DNA from: Rhodoferax sp. OV413
GTDB lineage: Bacteria > Pseudomonadota > Gammaproteobacteria > Burkholderiales > Burkholderiaceae_C
Reading direction: 5' to 3'
NCBI GenBank assembly: GCA_945861785.1
Contig: CAMAWD010000025.1
Coordinates: 1 to 64,000, forward strand
Length of the DNA stretch: 64,000 bases
Shown here piece by piece: positions 18,746 through 28,804 of the stretch. The first letter of the stretch is position 1. Each line of letters starts with the position of its first letter. The translations under genes and the position numbers were made by a program. The notes beneath the pieces are model-generated. The model did no database searches. It had not been told where the DNA came from and worked only from the letters and a program-made list of their open reading frames with translations.

Positions 18746-20151
18746 CCAGCGCACCGGAACTTGGGGGTGCCCCGGCAACGGCGCCGGAGAATACGGCAGC
18801 GACCGCCCGGGACCCGCGTTTCGCGCTTGGCCAGTCGATCGGTCTGGCCGCTTTCGTCTGGGGCTACCCGCTGATAGAGACCGTGCGTACCTGCCGGTTG
18901 CAGACACTTGCCAAGGCTGGCGAAGCCGTCTCCTGGCGCGCCGCCATCGACCGGTTGCACCATGTGCAGCGCCCCTCGACCCCGGACGACCGCGACGTCG
19001 TGACCCCGGCCAACGACCTGCTCTACACCACCGGCTGGATCAACCTGGCCAACGGCCCACGTCTGCTGCACGTACCCGCGTCACAGCGCCATGGCGGGCG
19101 CTACTTCGTGTTGGCACTGTACGACGCCTGGACCACCAACTTCGAGAACCCGGGCCTGCGCACCAGCCCGCCCGAGGGTGAAACCGTGCTGCTCGTGGGC
19201 CCAGACACCCCTGCCAGCCAAGCCCTGCCGCCTGCGGCGCGTGTGGTCCGTTCGCCCAGCAATCTGGTGTGGATGATTGCGCGCGTGGTGGTGGGCAGCG
19301 GGGACGACCTGACCCAAGGCCATGCGCTGCAGGCCGATATCCGACTGGAGTGCCCCCCGGGAACGGACCGGGGCCGGCTCCCGGCGTCGGTCGACCACTG
19401 GGTCGGCGCACCACAGGACACCCTGGCCGCATTGCTCGAGCGTCCGCAAGACGCAGACGCCATCGCCCGGGCCTTCTTCACCAACCTGTGCCAGTGTCTG
19501 GCCGACGCGCCGCCGCCAATAGCCGACAGCGGAATGGCCGACTGGTTCAGCCGGGCCAAGCTGGTCCCGGGCAAGAACTTCGACTGGGCCTGGCTCGATG
19601 CGCCGTTGCGCGACGGCCTGCGCCAGGGCCTGCTGGATGGCGCTGCGCTGCTGGTGAGTGCCTCGCGCAGCCACTCGGCCCGACCTTGGGCCGCGCATTT
19701 CGGCCTGGGACGTTATGGCACTGCCTACCTGACGCGGGCGCTGACCGCCTACAAGGGGCTGGGCGCACTCGACAGCGCTGAGGCCGTGTATGCCATGGGC
19801 GACTTCGATGGCACCAAACAGGCCTTGCACGGCAGCGCACCCTACCTGATGCGTTTCGAGCCCGGTGACCTGCCGCCGGTGGATGCCTTCTGGTCCATCA
19901 CGCTGTACGACGCCGACCGCTTCCTGTATCCGAATGCCGTGGCGCGGTATTCCATCGGCGACCGCACGCCCGGCTTGCGAACCGACCCTGACGGCGGGTT
20001 GACCTTGCGCGTGTCCCATGCGCCGCCTGCCGATACCGCCAACTGGTTGCCGGCGCCAGCGGGCAGTTTCTACCTGATCCTGCGCATGTACTGCCCAAGG
20101 CCCGAAGCCCGCACCTGGCGCATTCCCGCCCTGCAACGTCTGTCCCCCTGA
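18742..20151 (+). CDS. DUF1254/DUF1214 domain protein, copy 1
   Basis: This 469-residue protein starts at the GTG at 18742, overlapping the synthetase stop by 4 bp. The N-terminal half (WGYPLIETVRTCR; DVVTPANDLLYTTGWINL) is DUF1254. The C-terminal half (PPVDAFWSITLYD; YSIGDRTPGL; NWLPAPAGSFYLILRMY) is DUF1214. Proteins of this kind have no agreed function; many are secreted, but no signal peptide is evident here. It shares the same two-domain plan with the next gene but is clearly diverged. An enzymatic role in the sulfatase/acyl-CoA pathway is inferred only from operon structure. Confidence 0.85.
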   Translation: MTSAPELGGAPATAPENTAATARDPRFALGQSIGLAAFVWGYPLIETVRTCRLQTLAKAGEAVSWRAAIDRLHHVQRPSTPDDRDVVTPANDLLYTTGWINLANGPRLLHVPASQRHGGRYFVLALYDAWTTNFENPGLRTSPPEGETVLLVGPDTPASQALPPAARVVRSPSNLVWMIARVVVGSGDDLTQGHALQADIRLECPPGTDRGRLPASVDHWVGAPQDTLAALLERPQDADAIARAFFTNLCQCLADAPPPIADSGMADWFSRAKLVPGKNFDWAWLDAPLRDGLRQGLLDGAALLVSASRSHSARPWAAHFGLGRYGTAYLTRALTAYKGLGALDSAEAVYAMGDFDGTKQALHGSAPYLMRFEPGDLPPVDAFWSITLYDADRFLYPNAVARYSIGDRTPGLRTDPDGGLTLRVSHAPPADTANWLPAPAGSFYLILRMYCPRPEARTWRIPALQRLSP

Positions 20152-20158
20152 GAACCGC

Positions 20159-21550
20159 ATGGCCGAACCAACTTCCGTCGCTGGCGCGCGCGCCGACTAC
20201 CTGTACAGCGTGGCGCTGCAGGCCTGCATCTACTGCTGGCCCCTTTTCGAAATGCAGCGCATGCGCAGCGCCACCTCGGCGCGCAAGGCGCCCGGCCAGG
20301 GCTTTGCCGGCGACAGCCCGGAGAGCACGCAGCGATGGTGCAACCTGTTCACGCACGAGCGCGAACTGCTGGTCGCAGGCAAGAGCCGTGTGGTGATGCC
20401 CAACAACGACACCCTGTATGCCAACGCCTGGCTCGACCTGTCCGCTGGCCCGCTGGTGATCAGCTTGCCCGACAACGGCGCGCGTTACTACGTGCTTGGC
20501 TTTCTGGACTACTACACCAACCCCTTTGCGCATGTGGGAACACGCACCACCGGCAATGGCGCAGGTGGCGTGCTGGTAACGGGCCCCGGCTGGAGCGGCG
20601 AGGTGCCGGCGCAGTTCCAGGCGCCAGGCCGGCACGTGCGCGCATCCACCGACTGGGTCTGGATCATCGGCCGGATACTGGTGGATGGTGCACAGGACGT
20701 GGCCGTGGTCAACGCCTTGCAGGACCAGTTCCACATGGCCACGCTGGACGACTGGCGTGCCGGGCGCAGCAGCCCGGCACGCCGCTTCGACGCCCGCCAC
20801 GCTCCGCGCGCTGCGTTGTCGGTCGACCGCCTTGTGGCCATGGTCAACGATGCGCTGCGCCTGTGCCCGCCACCCGCTGGCGACGCGATGCTGGTGGCAC
20901 AGTTCGCCGATGTCGGCATCGGCACGGGAGCGGCCGGGGAGCTGTCTGAGGGGTCGCGCGCTGCACTGCAGCGGGCCTTGGCCACGACCCTGGCGCTGCT
21001 CGAGGGCGGCGAAGACGCCGCATTCGAAGGCGCCGACGTGTCTGGCACCGGCGCTGCCAGGCGCGCCTGGCGTTTGCCGGTTTTTCTGGGCGAGTCCTTT
21101 GGCACGCGGCTGCTGCGCCGGGCGTTCGTGGCGCGCCAGGGTATTGGCCAGTTGACCACCCACGAGGCGGCCTATCTGCGCTGCGAATCCGACGCCGACG
21201 GCAAACGCCTGAGTGGCGCGCGCGGCTACAGCCTTCGTTTCGCACCTGGCCAGTTGCCGCCGGTCGATGCCTTCTGGTCGATCACCATGTACAGCAGCGC
21301 AGACTACTTCCTGGTGCCCAACCCGATCGAGCGTTACGCCATCGGCGACCGCACCCCGGGGCTGGTGCCAGACACCGATGGCGGGTTGACGCTCCGGCTG
21401 CAGCATGCACCGCCGCTGGACGCAGGCGCGCGCGCCAACTGGCTGCCTGCACCAGCTGGCGACTTTTTTCTGTGCCTGAGGGCCTACCTGCCCAAAGCCC
21501 CGCTCATCGACGGCAGCTACCTGTTGCCGGAACCCCGGTTGGTGGCCTGA
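20159..21550 (+). CDS. DUF1254/DUF1214 domain protein, copy 2
   Basis: This is a 463-residue paralog of the preceding gene, beginning 7 bp after its stop. DUF1254 features include ACIYCWPLFEMQR and VVMPNNDTLYANAWLDLSAG. DUF1214 features include PPVDAFWSITMYSS, YAIGDRTPGLV and NWLPAPAGDFFLCLRAYLP. The N-terminal halves have diverged more than the C-terminal halves, so the pair could form a hetero-oligomer or handle two related substrates. No signal peptide is seen. The function is unknown. Confidence 0.85.
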   Translation: MAEPTSVAGARADYLYSVALQACIYCWPLFEMQRMRSATSARKAPGQGFAGDSPESTQRWCNLFTHERELLVAGKSRVVMPNNDTLYANAWLDLSAGPLVISLPDNGARYYVLGFLDYYTNPFAHVGTRTTGNGAGGVLVTGPGWSGEVPAQFQAPGRHVRASTDWVWIIGRILVDGAQDVAVVNALQDQFHMATLDDWRAGRSSPARRFDARHAPRAALSVDRLVAMVNDALRLCPPPAGDAMLVAQFADVGIGTGAAGELSEGSRAALQRALATTLALLEGGEDAAFEGADVSGTGAARRAWRLPVFLGESFGTRLLRRAFVARQGIGQLTTHEAAYLRCESDADGKRLSGARGYSLRFAPGQLPPVDAFWSITMYSSADYFLVPNPIERYAIGDRTPGLVPDTDGGLTLRLQHAPPLDAGARANWLPAPAGDFFLCLRAYLPKAPLIDGSYLLPEPRLVA

Positions 21551-21568
21551 GCCGTGCGCCGATACCGG

Positions 21569-22687
21569 TCAGGCGATTTCCAGCCGGTTGCGGCCCGAGC
21601 GCTTGGCCTGGTAGAGCGCTGCGTCGGCGCGGGCAATCACCAGTTGGGTCGGCTCGCCAGCGACGTGGGCGGACAATCCGGCAGAAAAACTCACCTGCAA
21701 CTCCGCCCGGTCGGTCCAGCTGGAGCGGTCGGCACAGCGCAGCCGCAAGCGCTCCAGCACGCGGGCGGCTTCGTCGAGCGGCGTGGCGGGCAACAGCAGG
21801 ATGAACTCTTCACCCCCCCACCGCGCCAGCACGTCCCCGGCCCGCAGTGCCGGCATCAGGATGGACGCGAACCGGCGCAGCGCCTCGTCGCCGGCCTGGT
21901 GCCCAAGCGTGTCGTTGACGTTCTTGAAATGGTCGATGTCGAGCAGGCTGACGCAAAGCGGCATCTCCTGGCGCCGCGCACGGCGCTCTTCGTGGACCAG
22001 CCACTCCACCACCTGGCGGCGGTTGGGCAGGCCCGTGAGCTCATCGTGGGTCGCCAGCAGGTGCACCTTTTCGAGCGCAACCCGCAGCTCCGCTTTTTGC
22101 GACTGCTGCAGCTCGCGCAGTTCGCTCAGTTTGCCGGCCAGATGTGCGATTGCCAACAACACTGCCGCACTCAGCAGAAAGTGGATGATCTCGATACGGG
22201 GAACAAACACTGCCGGTGCGCGCACCACGCCCATCAGCACGACCAACGCAAGCGCCATGACCGACAAGGCCCCGAGTCGCCGGCAATCAGAAGGCGAAAG
22301 CACGAGCGCGCCGAACATCAACACCAGGCCCATCAGCATGGGCATGGCGCCACGCACCGGCGGAGACAGGGCATATGCCAGCGAGATCACCACGATCGCG
22401 TACATGCACTGGGGCAGCGTCATCGCAGGGTCGTGCAGCCGGGCGCTCCAGCCGGATCGCAATGCGCAATAAAAAAGCAGCTGGCCCACGGTATTGAAAA
22501 GACACAAGGCCAAGGCCGCCACAGGACCGGTGAGTTGCCACCACAGCCCCAGCAAGACCAGGAAAAACGACAACACATACACCGCCGCCCCGGCAAAAAA
22601 CCAGTTCAACCGCAGGCGCACCTTGGGGTCGGACCCGAGGAGAGCGTCTGCAAGGATGCGTCTGGCGCCGGAGCGCAGTGTGCCCAT
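21569..22687 (-). CDS. Membrane-bound diguanylate cyclase (GGDEF)
   Basis: This is a 372-residue protein with about six hydrophobic segments in residues 25-190, a short coiled linker (LRELQQSQKAELRVALEKVH), then a GGDEF domain. The active-site loop is RWGGEEF at about 290-295, and LLDIDHFKNVNDTLGH supplies metal ligands. RAGD, five residues before GGEEF, is an intact inhibitory I-site, so product feedback is likely. It makes cyclic-di-GMP from GTP at the inner membrane; the sensor input is unknown. It is transcribed against the surrounding catabolic genes. A TTG at 22691-22693 is an alternative start. Confidence 0.93.
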   Translation of the reverse strand: MGTLRSGARRILADALLGSDPKVRLRLNWFFAGAAVYVLSFFLVLLGLWWQLTGPVAALALCLFNTVGQLLFYCALRSGWSARLHDPAMTLPQCMYAIVVISLAYALSPPVRGAMPMLMGLVLMFGALVLSPSDCRRLGALSVMALALVVLMGVVRAPAVFVPRIEIIHFLLSAAVLLAIAHLAGKLSELRELQQSQKAELRVALEKVHLLATHDELTGLPNRRQVVEWLVHEERRARRQEMPLCVSLLDIDHFKNVNDTLGHQAGDEALRRFASILMPALRAGDVLARWGGEEFILLLPATPLDEAARVLERLRLRCADRSSWTDRAELQVSFSAGLSAHVAGEPTQLVIARADAALYQAKRSGRNRLEIA

Positions 22688-22817
22688 CGTCAATCTGCCT
22701 TGTGGTTATGCTGAAGGTCTTCAACAGGTTCTGTACCCACGCGGGTATTGTAGGCAGGGGCATCCACAAAAAGCACCAATCCGGCGGCCCGGCCGGTGCC
22801 ATACACAAGCAAATACC

Positions 22818-23987
22818 ATGAGTCTTACCCGATCCGCCGCGGACTTCGCCGCCCTCATCTCGCGCGCACGCGACTTCATCACCCATGAAGTGATTCCACG
22901 CGAAGACCTGCGCATGGCGCACGACGTGGACGCAGTCGACCAACTCACCACCGGGCTGCGTGCCCGCGCGGTTGCCCTGGGCCTGGGTTCCCCCCGGCTG
23001 GCGGTGCAGGACGGTGGCCTGGGCCTGTCCTGGGAGGAGTGCTGCGCCTACCTGGAGGAGGCCGGACGCAGCTACCTGGGCCCGGCCAGCCTGCAGTGTG
23101 CAGCGCCCGGCCAGCCCGATATCGCCGCGCTGGACCAGTTGGCCAACCCGCAGCAGCGTGCGCGGTACCTGGCCCCGCTTACCAAGGGTACGATGCGTTC
23201 GTGTTTTGCGATGACCGAACCCCCGCCGGGCGTCGGCTCCGACCCGCGCATGTTGTCCACCCGGGCCCGGCGCGACGGCCAAGACTGGGTCATCGATGGC
23301 CACAAGTGGTTTGCCAGCAATGGCGCACGTGCCGACGTCGCCATCCTGGTGGCGCGCAGTGATGGCGGGCCGTCCTGCTTCCTGGTTGACACCAACAACC
23401 CGGGTTTCCAGGTGGTGCGCAACGTGCCCACCATGGAGCCGTTCGGGCACGGTGGGCACGCCGAGATCCGGCTGGTGAACTGCCGCGTCGGCCCCGACGC
23501 CCTGCTCGGCGAGGAAGGCCGCGGGCTCGACTATGCACAACTTCGGTTAGAGGGCGCACGCCTGTTCCACTGCATGCGTTTCATTGGCCTGGCTTCGCGG
23601 GCCATGGGCCTGGCGCAGGACTATGCGGCGCAGCGCGAGTCGCACGGCGCGCGCCTGTCGGAGCACCAGATGGTGCAGGCGATGGTGGCCGATGCCCACA
23701 TCGAGTTGTATGCGGCGCGCCTCATGACGCTCGACACCGCGCGCCGGCTCGACCGGGGCGAATCGATCCGCCACGAGTCGTCGATGGCCAAGGTGTTCGT
23801 GGCCGAGGCGGTCAACCGCGTGGCCGACTCCGCTGTGCAGATCACCGGCGCGCTGGGCATCTCGGAAGACTTGCCGCTGTCGATGATTCTGCGCACCCTG
23901 CGTCCGTTCCGCATTTACGATGGCGCCTCCGAGGTGCACCGTTCCGCCATTGCCAAACGCGTCTTCAAACACCAGTTGCGAGCCTGA
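22818..23987 (+). CDS. Acyl-CoA dehydrogenase, copy 1
   Basis: This 389-residue flavoenzyme of the ACAD family oxidises the alpha-beta bond of an acyl-CoA. Family marks are FAMTEPPPGVGSDPRMLSTR (flavin/substrate loop), DWVIDGHKWFASNG, QITGALGISEDLPLSMILR and the C-terminal RPFRIYDGASEVHRSAIAKR. The start is the ATG at 22818; the frame stays open upstream with no family similarity. Only 4 bp separate it from the next ACAD. The chain or ring specificity cannot be told. The electron acceptor would be ETF, not encoded here. Confidence 0.93.
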   Translation: MSLTRSAADFAALISRARDFITHEVIPREDLRMAHDVDAVDQLTTGLRARAVALGLGSPRLAVQDGGLGLSWEECCAYLEEAGRSYLGPASLQCAAPGQPDIAALDQLANPQQRARYLAPLTKGTMRSCFAMTEPPPGVGSDPRMLSTRARRDGQDWVIDGHKWFASNGARADVAILVARSDGGPSCFLVDTNNPGFQVVRNVPTMEPFGHGGHAEIRLVNCRVGPDALLGEEGRGLDYAQLRLEGARLFHCMRFIGLASRAMGLAQDYAAQRESHGARLSEHQMVQAMVADAHIELYAARLMTLDTARRLDRGESIRHESSMAKVFVAEAVNRVADSAVQITGALGISEDLPLSMILRTLRPFRIYDGASEVHRSAIAKRVFKHQLRA

Positions 23988-23991
23988 CACC

Positions 23992-25181
<1,190 letters not shown>

Positions 25182-25185
<4 letters not shown>

Positions 25186-26342
25186 ACGAAATGACCATCG
25201 ACGACACGCGCCAGATGCTGGCCGACAGCGCCCGCAGTTATGTGGCGCGCACCTACGACACGAAGGCGCGCGCGGTGTCGCTGGCCCATGCACAGGGCTG
25301 TTCGCCGCAACGCTGGCAGGATTTTGCCGACATGGGCTGGCTGGCCCTGCCTTTGGCCGAGCAGGACGGTGGCCTGGGGGGCTCGCTGGCAGACATCTGC
25401 ACCGTGGCCGAGGAACTGGGCGCCGGTCTGGTGGTCGAGCCCTTCGTGGCCTGCGCCGTTCTGGGTGCCGGTCTGTTGGCCGACCTGGGCGACGACGCGC
25501 CGCGGCAAACCTGGCTGCCCGCGCTCGCGCAAGGCACGCGGCGTATCGCCTTCGCAGCCTGGGAGCCCGGCAACGGGTTCGACCCGGCAGCCATCAACAC
25601 GGTCGCCCACCGCGACGGGCCGCGTTTCCGTCTCGACGGCGAGAAGGCACTGGTGCTGGGTGGTGACGGCGCCGACGCCTACCTGCTCGCGGCACGGCTG
25701 CAGGGCGAAGACGCCGTCGGCATCTTCCTGCTCGGTGCCGACACACCCGGGCTGAGCATCACGCCGCAGGCCCTGTACGACGGCCAGCACACCGCTTGCC
25801 TTTCCATGCACCAGGCCGCGGCCGGCGACGTGTTGCTGATCGCCTCCCCCGAGGAAGTCAATGCCCGGCTCGAGCACACGCTGCACCGGGCACGCGTCGC
25901 GCACGGCGCCGAGACAGTCGGCGCCATGCAGCGCGCTTTCGACATCACACTGGAGTACCTCAAGACGCGCAAGCAGTTCGGGCGGGTGATCAGCACCAAC
26001 CAGGTGGTGCAGCACCGGTTGGTCGGCTTGTACGTGGAAATCGAGGAAGCACGGGCGATGACCCAGGCGGCGGCGGCCGAATTCGACGCCGGTGGCGCCC
26101 ACCCCACCCACGCACACATGCGCCACTGCGCTGCGGCACGCGTGTGCGTGGCACAGACCGCCCGGCATGTCTGGGAAGAGTCGGTGCAACTTCACGGGGC
26201 CATCGGCATGACGCAGGAGTACATTCTGGGACAGTACGTGAAACGGCTGGCGCTGGCCGGCAACCTCTATGGGGGCGTGGAGGAACATCTGGAGCGGCTG
26301 GCCGCCGCCAGCCTCGACGACCCCGCAACCGGCCTCGCCTGA
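25182..26342 (+). CDS. Acyl-CoA dehydrogenase, copy 3 (possible beta subunit)
   Basis: This is a 386-residue ACAD-like protein coupled to copy 2 by an ATGA overlap. It keeps the fold (LALPLAEQDGGLGGSLADIC; TLEYLKTRKQFGRVISTNQVVQH; VQLHGAIGMTQEYILGQYVKRL). The central flavin loop is atypical (RIAFAAWEPGNGFDPAAIN) compared with copies 1 and 2. The C-terminus ends with VEEHLERL rather than the GGSSEI type. Such diverged partners are known to pair with a canonical ACAD. It is therefore probably a non-catalytic or partly catalytic subunit; a stand-alone enzyme is the alternative. Confidence 0.88.
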
Positions 26343-26357
26343 AGTCACCCTGGAGCA

Positions 26358-27212
26358 ATGTCCATGAGCACGCCGGGCCGCCCCAAGGGCGAATTCCGGA
26401 ATGCGAAGCATGAAGGTACCCCAATGAGCACCGAAATCACCACCACCGTACACACCGAACGCAACGGCTCCGTCCTGCAATTGAGCATCGACGCACCGGC
26501 GGCGCGCAACTCCCTGTCCACACCGGGGGTCCTGGAGGGCCTGCTTGCCGGTCTGGAGCGGCTCGACGCAGATGCCGACCTGCACTGCGCCATCATCACC
26601 GGCGCCGGTGGCAGCTTCAGTGCAGGGGGCGATCTGCGCAAGTTGTCGCAGGGCAGTGAATCGGATGTGCGCCACGCCATGCAGCGCACAGCATGGCTGT
26701 ACCGGCGCATTGCCATGTCCGACAAACTGGTGATCGCCGCGGTGGACGGCCCGGCATTCGGCGCCGGCCTGGGGCTTGCAATCTGCTGTGATCTGGTCGT
26801 CGCGGGGCCGACCGCTCGCTTTTGTTGCGCCTTCGTGCGGGTCGGTGCCATGCCGGACGCGGCGCTGTTCTGGTCCCTGCCGGCGCGTGTCGGTATCGCG
26901 CAGGCACGCCGGCTGATGCTGTTTGCCAACGAAATAGACGGGGCGCAGGCCGAGGCCATGGGCCTGGCCGACCAGTTCGTGGCCGAAGGCTCCGCGCTGC
27001 CCGCCGCGCAACAGCTGGCACAACGCCTGTCGCACGGGCCCACCCGCGCCTACGGCCGCATCAAGGCCGGCCTGCGCGCAGCGCCGATGTCGGTCGACGC
27101 GGCGCTTGCCTTCCAACTCGACAACGCGCCCGGCCTGTTCGCCAGCCAGGACTTCCGTGAAGGCGCCAATGCGTTCTTCGAGAAGCGCAAGCCGGTGTTT
27201 CAGGGCCGCTGA
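26358..27212 (+). CDS. Enoyl-CoA hydratase/isomerase family protein
   Basis: This is a crotonase-fold protein of 284 residues from ATG 26358, or 262 from ATG 26424. The oxyanion-hole motif is GAGGSFSAGGDLRKL, and AAVDGPAFGAGLGLAICCDLVVAG is the second core helix region. It would hydrate the enoyl-CoA made by the adjacent dehydrogenases. Both starts have plausible ribosome sites (GGAG before 26358, AAGG before 26424). The extra N-terminus reads PKGEFRNAKHEGTP and lies outside the crotonase fold. It sits 15 bp after the third ACAD. Confidence 0.9.
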   Translation: MSMSTPGRPKGEFRNAKHEGTPMSTEITTTVHTERNGSVLQLSIDAPAARNSLSTPGVLEGLLAGLERLDADADLHCAIITGAGGSFSAGGDLRKLSQGSESDVRHAMQRTAWLYRRIAMSDKLVIAAVDGPAFGAGLGLAICCDLVVAGPTARFCCAFVRVGAMPDAALFWSLPARVGIAQARRLMLFANEIDGAQAEAMGLADQFVAEGSALPAAQQLAQRLSHGPTRAYGRIKAGLRAAPMSVDAALAFQLDNAPGLFASQDFREGANAFFEKRKPVFQGR

Positions 27213-27269
27213 CGCACACCGAAACACCAATGACACCATGGGGCTGATGGTCACACCGGAGCGACCGCC

Positions 27270-28790
27270 ATGAATCTTGCACTCTGGCTTCAGGCCACTG
27301 CCCGCATCCACGGGGATCGCCCGGCGGTGGCGCATGGAACAGCCGTGCGTTACGACTACCGTGGTTTCGCGCGGGCTGCGGCGCTCACCGCACAATGGTT
27401 GCGCGAGCGCCGGATAGGCCCTGGCGACCGGGTCGGGCTGTTCATGGACAACACACCTGACTACCTGCCCTTGTTGTGGGGCATCTGGTGGGCCGGCGCC
27501 GTTGCCGTGCCCTTGAATGCGCGATTGCACCCGCGCGAAGCCGCATGGATTCTCGAAAACTGCGCTGCCAGCCTGTGCCTGTGTGACGCAGCCCATGCTG
27601 CGCAGACCGCGGCCGTCGGCCCCGCGGCCTGCACCATCGTTGGTGACCAGGCTTTCCTGCATGCATCTGAACACGCGGGTTCGCCACATGGCATTGCACC
27701 CCGCAGCGAGGACGACGCGGCCTGGCTGTTCTACACCAGCGGCACCACCGGCAAACCCAAGGGCGTGGTGCTCACCCACCGCAACCTGCGCTGGATGACT
27801 TTGGCCTACCTGGCGACGGTGCAATCGGTACAACCCGGCGACAGCATGCTGCACCCGGCACCGCTGTCGCATGGCGCAGGCCTCTACCACCTGCCGTATG
27901 TGCTGCAGGGCGGCGTCAACGTGGTTCCGGTCTCCGGTGGGCTCGACAGTGCAGAGTTCTTTGCCCTCGCCGCCCATTGGCGCAATGCCTCGTGTTTTGC
28001 CGCGCCGACGATCGTCAAGCGGCTGGCCGACTGGGCCCGCGTGCATGGTCCAGACACCTCGGGCCTGGCCACCATCGTGTACGGCGGCGCGCCCATGTAC
28101 CTGGCCGACATCGAGGCGGCACGCTCCACGCTGGGGCCCCACTTCGCACAGATCTACGGCCAGGGCGAGAGCCCGATGACCATCAGCGTGTTGCCAAAAA
28201 GCGTGATCGAGGACAGCGCCCATCCGCGCTGGCGTGCGCGCATGGCGTCGGTCGGTTTCGCGCAACCGATGGTCGAGATCTCGATCCGCTCGGCCGAGGG
28301 ACAGGTGCTTCCCACCGGCACTCCGGGTGAGGTCTGTGTGCGCGGCGAGGTTGTCATGGCCGGTTACTGGAACCAGCCCGAGGCCAGCGCGGCCGCCCTG
28401 CGCGACGGCTGGTTGTTCACCGGTGACATCGGGGCACTTGACGACGACGGATTCCTGACCCTGATGGACCGCAGCAAGGACCTCGTCATCAGTGGCGGCA
28501 ACAACATCTACCCGCGCGAGATCGAGGAAACCCTGCTGCTGCACCCCGGCGTGCAGGAGGTCAGCGTGATCGGTCGACCCGACCCGCAGTGGGGCGAGTC
28601 GCTGGTGGCCTATGTGGTGCCTCGCGGGGAGGTGTCGGCCGGGCAGCTCGATGCCCATTGCCTTGCGCACATGGGGCGCTACAAGCGGCCCAAGCACTAC
28701 CGCTTCGTGGCCGAGTTGCCGAAGAACAACTATGGCAAGGTGCTCAAGACGGAGTTGCGCGAGCGCGAGTTGAAACTGGACAACTCCTGA
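27270..28790 (+). CDS. AMP-forming acyl-CoA ligase (ANL superfamily)
   Basis: This is a 506-residue adenylate-forming ligase activating a carboxylic acid as its CoA thioester. The P-loop-like motif FYTSGTTGKPKGVVLTH begins near residue 154. IYGQGESPMT is the A5 region, GWLFTGDIGALDDDGFL is A7, and DLVISGGNNIYPREIEE with the late Lys in NYGKVLKTELR is A8/A10. No signal peptide. It gives the cluster two chemically different CoA-activation enzymes, this one and the ADP-forming type at 16.6 kb. It lies 57 bp after the hydratase and 14 bp before the beta-lactamase-like gene. Confidence 0.93.
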   Translation: MNLALWLQATARIHGDRPAVAHGTAVRYDYRGFARAAALTAQWLRERRIGPGDRVGLFMDNTPDYLPLLWGIWWAGAVAVPLNARLHPREAAWILENCAASLCLCDAAHAAQTAAVGPAACTIVGDQAFLHASEHAGSPHGIAPRSEDDAAWLFYTSGTTGKPKGVVLTHRNLRWMTLAYLATVQSVQPGDSMLHPAPLSHGAGLYHLPYVLQGGVNVVPVSGGLDSAEFFALAAHWRNASCFAAPTIVKRLADWARVHGPDTSGLATIVYGGAPMYLADIEAARSTLGPHFAQIYGQGESPMTISVLPKSVIEDSAHPRWRARMASVGFAQPMVEISIRSAEGQVLPTGTPGEVCVRGEVVMAGYWNQPEASAAALRDGWLFTGDIGALDDDGFLTLMDRSKDLVISGGNNIYPREIEETLLLHPGVQEVSVIGRPDPQWGESLVAYVVPRGEVSAGQLDAHCLAHMGRYKRPKHYRFVAELPKNNYGKVLKTELRERELKLDNS

Positions 28791-28804
28791 CTTCAGGAGG
28801 CTGC

